In this document: positions 5,313 through 8,372 of the stretch, one piece after another
How the letters are laid out: every line of letters starts with the position of its first letter
How positions within the stretch are numbered: position 1 is the stretch's first letter
DNA from: Methyloceanibacter sp.
Lineage (GTDB): Bacteria; Pseudomonadota; Alphaproteobacteria; Rhizobiales; Methyloligellaceae
Direction of reading: 5' to 3'
Assembly: GCA_016649675.1 (NCBI GenBank)
Contig: JAENXG010000098.1
Span: forward strand, 1-8,372
DNA: 8,372 nucleotides
Notes under the pieces: generated by a model
Seen by the model: the letters and a program-made list of their open reading frames with translations, nothing else
Database searches by the model: none
Told to the model about the DNA's origin: nothing
Made by a program: the position numbers and the translations under genes

Positions 5313-6106
5313 GCGTCGGTTTTGCCCGCTCGGAGGCGATCCACGGGGCCCGACTCTTTCGCGGGCCTCTGGTATCGGTCCTCTCGGTCGCCGGCTTCCT
5401 GCTCGTCTGGTTCATAGCGGCAGAGATCGCGCAGAGCCGGCTGTTGCCGGGACCTGCGGCGGTGCTGCGCTACATCTACGAGGAGTCCGTGCATGGCGAC
5501 CTCGTGACCGAGCTCGGCATCACGCTGTGGCGGGTAGCGGCCTCCTTCGTGGTGGCGATGCTGATCGGCAGCGCCATCGGGCTCGCCATGGGCCAGATGC
5601 CCGCGCTCAATCGCGCACTCGATCCTTGGCTGATCGTGCTGCTGAACCTTCCCGCCCTCGTCATCATCATCCTTGCTTATGTTTGGTTCGGGCTGAACGA
5701 GGCCACAGCGATCGGCGCCGTCGCCCTCAACAAGATCCCCAATGTCATCGTCACCTTGCGCGAAGGGGCCCGCGCGCTCGATCCCGGCCTCGACGAAATG
5801 GCGCGCGCCTATCGGCTGTCGCCTCTCAGCAAGTTCCGCAACGTCACCCTGCCGCAGTTGCAGCCCTATTTCGCGGCGGCATCGCGTACCGGCATCTCGC
5901 TGATCTGGAAGATCGTTCTCGTGGTGGAGCTGCTTGGACGGTCGAACGGCGTCGGCTTCGAGCTTTATCTCAATTTTCAGCTTTTCAACGTGACGGCCAT
6001 CCTCGGCTACACGCTCGCCTTCGTCGCCGTCATGCTGGCAATCGAATATTTATTGGTGCAGCCAATTGAACGACATTCGACCCGCTGGCGTAACAAGCCG
6101 GTTTGA
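5309..6106 (+). CDS. permease of the nitrate/taurine-type ABC importer
   Basis: The product is 265 residues, typical for SsuC/TauC-like permeases. The N-terminal cytoplasmic tail is followed by about six membrane helices: near 21-40, 74-95, 106-126, 132-150, 195-210 and 228-250. The motif LLPGPAAVLRYI after helix 1 and the LNLPALVIIILAYVWFGLNEAT segment are typical of the family. The EAA loop that docks to the ATPase reads EMARAYRLSPLSKFRNVTLP (163-182); the glycine usual at its seventh position is Arg169. The ATG at 5309 overlaps the binding-protein stop by 4 bases, implying coupled translation, and the 3' end overlaps the ATPase gene by 41 bases. It should form a homodimeric channel in the inner membrane for the solute brought by the upstream binding protein. 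The substrate is unknown. Confidence 0.92.
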   Translation: MSVGFARSEAIHGARLFRGPLVSVLSVAGFLLVWFIAAEIAQSRLLPGPAAVLRYIYEESVHGDLVTELGITLWRVAASFVVAMLIGSAIGLAMGQMPALNRALDPWLIVLLNLPALVIIILAYVWFGLNEATAIGAVALNKIPNVIVTLREGARALDPGLDEMARAYRLSPLSKFRNVTLPQLQPYFAAASRTGISLIWKIVLVVELLGRSNGVGFELYLNFQLFNVTAILGYTLAFVAVMLAIEYLLVQPIERHSTRWRNKPV

Positions 6107-6818
6107 AATCCGCATCGAGGAGAAGACCCACGTTGGGGCCGACGGTACGCTTGTCCCGGCGATCCGTGACTTCGTCCTCGAGGTGGCGCAGGAGAGCATG
6201 ACGGTCCTCATGGGGCCGTCCGGCTGCGGCAAGACCACGCTGTTGCGCATTGTCGCCGGACTGGACGACCGCTTCGTCGGCGAGGTCGATGTGCCGGCGG
6301 GCGCCCGCATCGGCGTCATGTTCCAGGAGCCGCGCCTGTTGCCGTGGCGGACGGTGCAGCAGAATATCGAGCTGGTCGCCGCTACCGATTTCGGGCCGTC
6401 GGATTTGGAGTGGCTGGCGCAAGCCGTCGGCATTGCCGACATGCTGCCGCGCTATCCCCAGGAGCTGTCGCTTGGCATCGCGCGCCGGGTGGCTCTCGCC
6501 CGCGCCTTCGCCACCAAGCCCGATCTCCTGCTGCTGGACGAGCCCTTCGTGTCCCTCGATGAACGGACTGCCGACCGGCTGAGGCGGCTCCTGCTCGAGG
6601 TCTGGTCGGCACGGCCGACGACGGCCATCCTCGTCACCCACAATGCCCGGGAGGCCATCCTGCTTGCTGATCAGCTCGTGCTGCTCGCGCCCCGGCCGAC
6701 GCACGTGGTTGCGGTCGAGACCATCGCGGTGCCGCAGGCGGAACGGGACGGGAAAGCGATCGATGCGATCCACGCCGATCTCTTGCAGCGCTATCCCGCC
6801 AATTTCACCAGCGCCTGA
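6066..6818 (+). CDS. ATPase of the nitrate/taurine-type ABC importer
   Basis: The product is 250 residues from TTG 6066, the only start codon in frame before the conserved region; the frame upstream has no ATG and no clear ribosome site, so translation probably depends on coupling to the overlapping permease gene. Motifs: Walker A GPSGCGKTT (50-58), Q-loop MFQEPRLLPWRTVQQNI (Gln87), Walker B LLLLDEPFVSLD (154-165, catalytic Glu159) and H-loop LVTHNAREA (His192). This is the pattern of SsuB/TauB/NrtD-type importer ATPases. The ABC signature reads ELSLGIARRVALARA, with Leu in place of the first Gly of LSGGQ. I recall LSLGM-like signatures in some members of this family, so it is probably functional. 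It powers the importer from the cytoplasmic side. The stop lies 11 bases from the stop of the converging permease gene. Confidence 0.92.
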   Translation: MNDIRPAGVTSRFEIRIEEKTHVGADGTLVPAIRDFVLEVAQESMTVLMGPSGCGKTTLLRIVAGLDDRFVGEVDVPAGARIGVMFQEPRLLPWRTVQQNIELVAATDFGPSDLEWLAQAVGIADMLPRYPQELSLGIARRVALARAFATKPDLLLLDEPFVSLDERTADRLRRLLLEVWSARPTTAILVTHNAREAILLADQLVLLAPRPTHVVAVETIAVPQAERDGKAIDAIHADLLQRYPANFTSA

Positions 6819-6821
6819 AGC

Positions 6822-6837
6822 CTGCCCGCCTAGGCAG
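6822..6837. terminator. short hairpin at the convergent gene junction
   Basis: CTGCC (6822-6826) and GGCAG (6833-6837) form a 5-base stem around a 6-base loop exactly where the two convergent genes end; the right arm lies within the last codons of the minus-strand permease gene. There is no T-run on either side, so it is at best a weak bidirectional end signal. Confidence 0.2.
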
Positions 6838-7642
6838 CTGCGGTCGCGACCTTCCGCTGCTGGATGCCGCGGGCCGGGTCATAGGCCCAGAACGAAAGCC
6901 CGAGGAACAGGGCCGTGCAGCCCACGACGATGCCGAGCGCCTGCCAGTTGACCTCGAGATAGAAGGCGAAGCGGATGAGCTCGACCGCCCAGGTGAAGGG
7001 GTTGTAGAGGCAGATGTAATAGAGCCAGAGGCTTCCCTCCCGCATCTTCCATAAGGGATAGAGCGCCGAGGAGGCGAAGAACATCGGGAAGATAACGAAG
7101 TTCATGATGCCCGCGAAATTCTCGAGCTGCTTGATGGTCGAGGACAAGAGCATCCCGAGCGCCCCGAACATCATGCCGGCCAGGACCAACGCCGGCAGCG
7201 CTGTGAGATAGCCCCAAGGCGGCAGCTCTACGCCGCAGAAATAGGCGACGAGCAGAAACGCGTAGACCTGGAAGAGCGAGACGATCACGCCGGCGAAGAG
7301 GCGCGACGTGAGCAGGAACCAGCGCGGCAGCGGCGTCGTGAGCAGCACCCGCATCGAGCCCATCTCGCGGTCGTAGACCATCGACAGCGAGCTCTGCATG
7401 CCGTTGAACAGCTGGATCATCGCGAGCAGGCCGGGCGCAATGTACACGTCGTAGGTGATGTAGGTCTGGTACGGCGGAATGATCGAGATGCCGAGCGCCG
7501 CGCGGAAGCCCGCGGCGAAAATGATAAGCCAAATCATGGGCCTGACCAGGGCCGCGAAGAACCTCTCGCGCTGTTGCAGGAAGCGCAACAGCTCGCGCCA
7601 GACGATGCCGTTGAAGGCGCGGACATAATGCATGACGCTCAT
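6830..7642 (-). CDS. pedC: ABC-2 type permease, PedC/LutF-like, of PQQ alcohol dehydrogenase-linked transporter
   Basis: The product is 270 residues from ATG 7642, which sits in an ATGA overlap with the ATPase stop and has GAGGAGG 10 bases upstream; the frame opens further upstream but that part lies inside the ATPase gene. The protein starts MSVMHYVRAFNGIVWRELLRFLQQRERFF, then shows about six membrane helices (near 33-50, 65-82, 113-137, 145-168, 176-196 and 233-253) with the ABC-2 hallmarks YDREMGSMRVLLTTPLPRW, NFVIFPMFFASSALYPLW and YNPFTWAVELIRF. This matches the alcohol-ABC-transporter permease family (PedC, TIGR03861 as remembered). Members sit beside quinoprotein alcohol dehydrogenases; the Pseudomonas putida PedA1A2BC system has been linked to lanthanide-dependent growth, and similar genes (lutE/lutF) occur in the Methylorubrum lanthanide cluster. 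Direction of transport and cargo are not settled by the sequence. The symbol is given by family resemblance. Confidence 0.85.
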   Translation of the reverse strand: MSVMHYVRAFNGIVWRELLRFLQQRERFFAALVRPMIWLIIFAAGFRAALGISIIPPYQTYITYDVYIAPGLLAMIQLFNGMQSSLSMVYDREMGSMRVLLTTPLPRWFLLTSRLFAGVIVSLFQVYAFLLVAYFCGVELPPWGYLTALPALVLAGMMFGALGMLLSSTIKQLENFAGIMNFVIFPMFFASSALYPLWKMREGSLWLYYICLYNPFTWAVELIRFAFYLEVNWQALGIVVGCTALFLGLSFWAYDPARGIQQRKVATAAA

Positions 7643-8372
7643 GCGGCGATGTCCTCCTCGGTGTCGCCGCCGATCAGGAGCCTGAAGGCGCCGCCGAGGT
7701 CCTTGGCGCCGGTCTCGGCCACCACGTCCTTGGTCTTGCCGCGCGCCACGATCTTGCCGCGGTCGAGCACGAGCAGATCGTCGTCTGGCTCGATCTCGTC
7801 GAAGAGATGCGTGGCCCACAGCACGCCGATATTGTCGTTGCGCGCGAGGTCGTGGATGTGACGCACGATTGCCGAGCGCGTCGGCACGTCGAGCCCGATG
7901 GTGGGCTCGTCGAGGAGAAGCACCTGCGGGCTGTGCAGTAGGCCGCGGGCGATCTCGACCCTGCGGCGATGGCCGCCGTTGAGCGCGCGCACGCGCTCCT
8001 GGACACGCTCCTCCATGTCGAGGGCCTTCAGCGCGCGAAGCATGCGCTCGTCGGCATCCTTGCGCTTGAGACCCCTAAGGGCTGCGAAATAGCGGAGGTT
8101 CTGCTTGACCGTGAGATCGAGGTCGAGCGTCGGCTGCTGGAACACGACGCCGAGCGGGCCGAGCGCCTTCGCGCCCCATTCCGAAGCCGAGCGCCCGGCG
8201 ATCTCGATGCGTCCGGTGGGGGCATCGAACAACCGCGTGATCAGGGAGAAGAGCGTCGTCTTGCCGGCACCGTTGGGACCGAGCAGCGCCGTCACTCTGC
8301 CGGGATAGACTTCGAAGCTCACGTCGTCGAGCGCCTGCTTCGATCCGTACCAGTAGGACACGTTCTTGACGG
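7639..8372 (-). CDS. ABC transporter ATPase, PQQ-dependent alcohol dehydrogenase system type (partial, N-terminus beyond right edge)
   Basis: The frame is open to the right edge; the first visible residues are VKNVSYWYGSKQALDDVSFEV, so only a few N-terminal residues should be missing. GTG 8361 lies inside the conserved first strand and is not the likely start. Motifs, counted from the first visible codon: Walker A GPNGAGKTT (31-39), Q-loop VVFQQPTLDLDLTVKQNLRY, signature LNGGHRRRVEIARGLLHSP (from 130), Walker B LLLDEPTIGLD and H-loop WATHLFDEIE. The NGGHRRR variant of LSGGQ together with PTLDLDLTVKQNLRYFAALRG matches my memory of the PQQ-dependent alcohol dehydrogenase system ATPase family (TIGR03864; PedA/LutE-like). 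The stop TGA overlaps the permease ATG by 4 bases, so the two form one transporter that would use ATP at the inner membrane. Further family members (beta-propeller protein, binding protein, dehydrogenase) would be expected upstream, beyond the window. Confidence 0.9.
   Translation of the reverse strand, partial: VKNVSYWYGSKQALDDVSFEVYPGRVTALLGPNGAGKTTLFSLITRLFDAPTGRIEIAGRSASEWGAKALGPLGVVFQQPTLDLDLTVKQNLRYFAALRGLKRKDADERMLRALKALDMEERVQERVRALNGGHRRRVEIARGLLHSPQVLLLDEPTIGLDVPTRSAIVRHIHDLARNDNIGVLWATHLFDEIEPDDDLLVLDRGKIVARGKTKDVVAETGAKDLGGAFRLLIGGDTEEDIAA
7653..7659 (-). promoter_or_regulatory. ribosome binding site deciding the ABC-2 permease start
   Basis: GAGGAGG on the minus strand lies 10 bases before ATG 7642, within the end of the ATPase gene. 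It favours this start over the ATG three codons later. Confidence 0.75.

Noticed and set aside
7643..7819. Upstream extension of the ABC-2 permease frame
   Set aside because: It lies inside the ATPase gene, its residues are Arg-rich shadow sequence, and ATG 7642 has a good ribosome site and the ATGA overlap.
1..8372. Search for tRNA, rRNA, CRISPR repeats, transposase genes, terminal inverted repeats and EF-hand lanmodulin-like proteins
   Set aside because: None was seen on either strand by eye.

Overview
The window comes from a high-GC bacterium, most likely an alphaproteobacterium of the Hyphomicrobiales (Rhizobiales) type and probably a user of PQQ-dependent alcohol or methanol dehydrogenases. 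This is inferred from GC-rich codon use, frequent GTG/TTG starts, tightly overlapping operons and the gene families present. It was read without database searches, so family names rest on recognised motifs.

Layout. (1) Left edge, minus strand: the N-terminal half of pqqB (PQQ cofactor biosynthesis), preceded on the same strand by a small outer-membrane beta-barrel protein of unknown role. (2) A 333-base divergent intergenic region with inverted repeats and a weak promoter candidate. (3) Plus strand: a membrane histidine kinase with a helical periplasmic sensor region, overlapping by 4 bases an OmpR/PhoB-type response regulator. (4) A 260-base spacer carrying a perfect 16-base dyad. (5) Plus strand: a complete nitrate/taurine-type ABC importer operon (binding protein, permease, ATPase; overlaps of 4 and 41 bases) of unknown substrate. 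(6) Converging from the right edge, minus strand: an ABC-2 type transporter pair (ATPase cut by the window edge, plus complete permease) of the PQQ-alcohol-dehydrogenase-associated PedA/PedC family, related to LutE/LutF of lanthanide-using methylotrophs.

How the genes may work together. PqqB serves the cofactor of quinoprotein dehydrogenases. Ped/Lut-type ABC transporters accompany such dehydrogenases and have been linked to lanthanide-dependent growth. The two-component system and the Nit/Tau-type importer lie between these two markers. The reasonable inference is a locus for periplasmic PQQ (possibly lanthanide-dependent) alcohol oxidation, with its own sensor, outer-membrane protein and an extra importer of undefined substrate. 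No dehydrogenase, lanmodulin-like EF-hand protein or TonB receptor lies inside the window, so the lanthanide link is by association only. No tRNA, rRNA, CRISPR array, insertion sequence or phage gene was seen.
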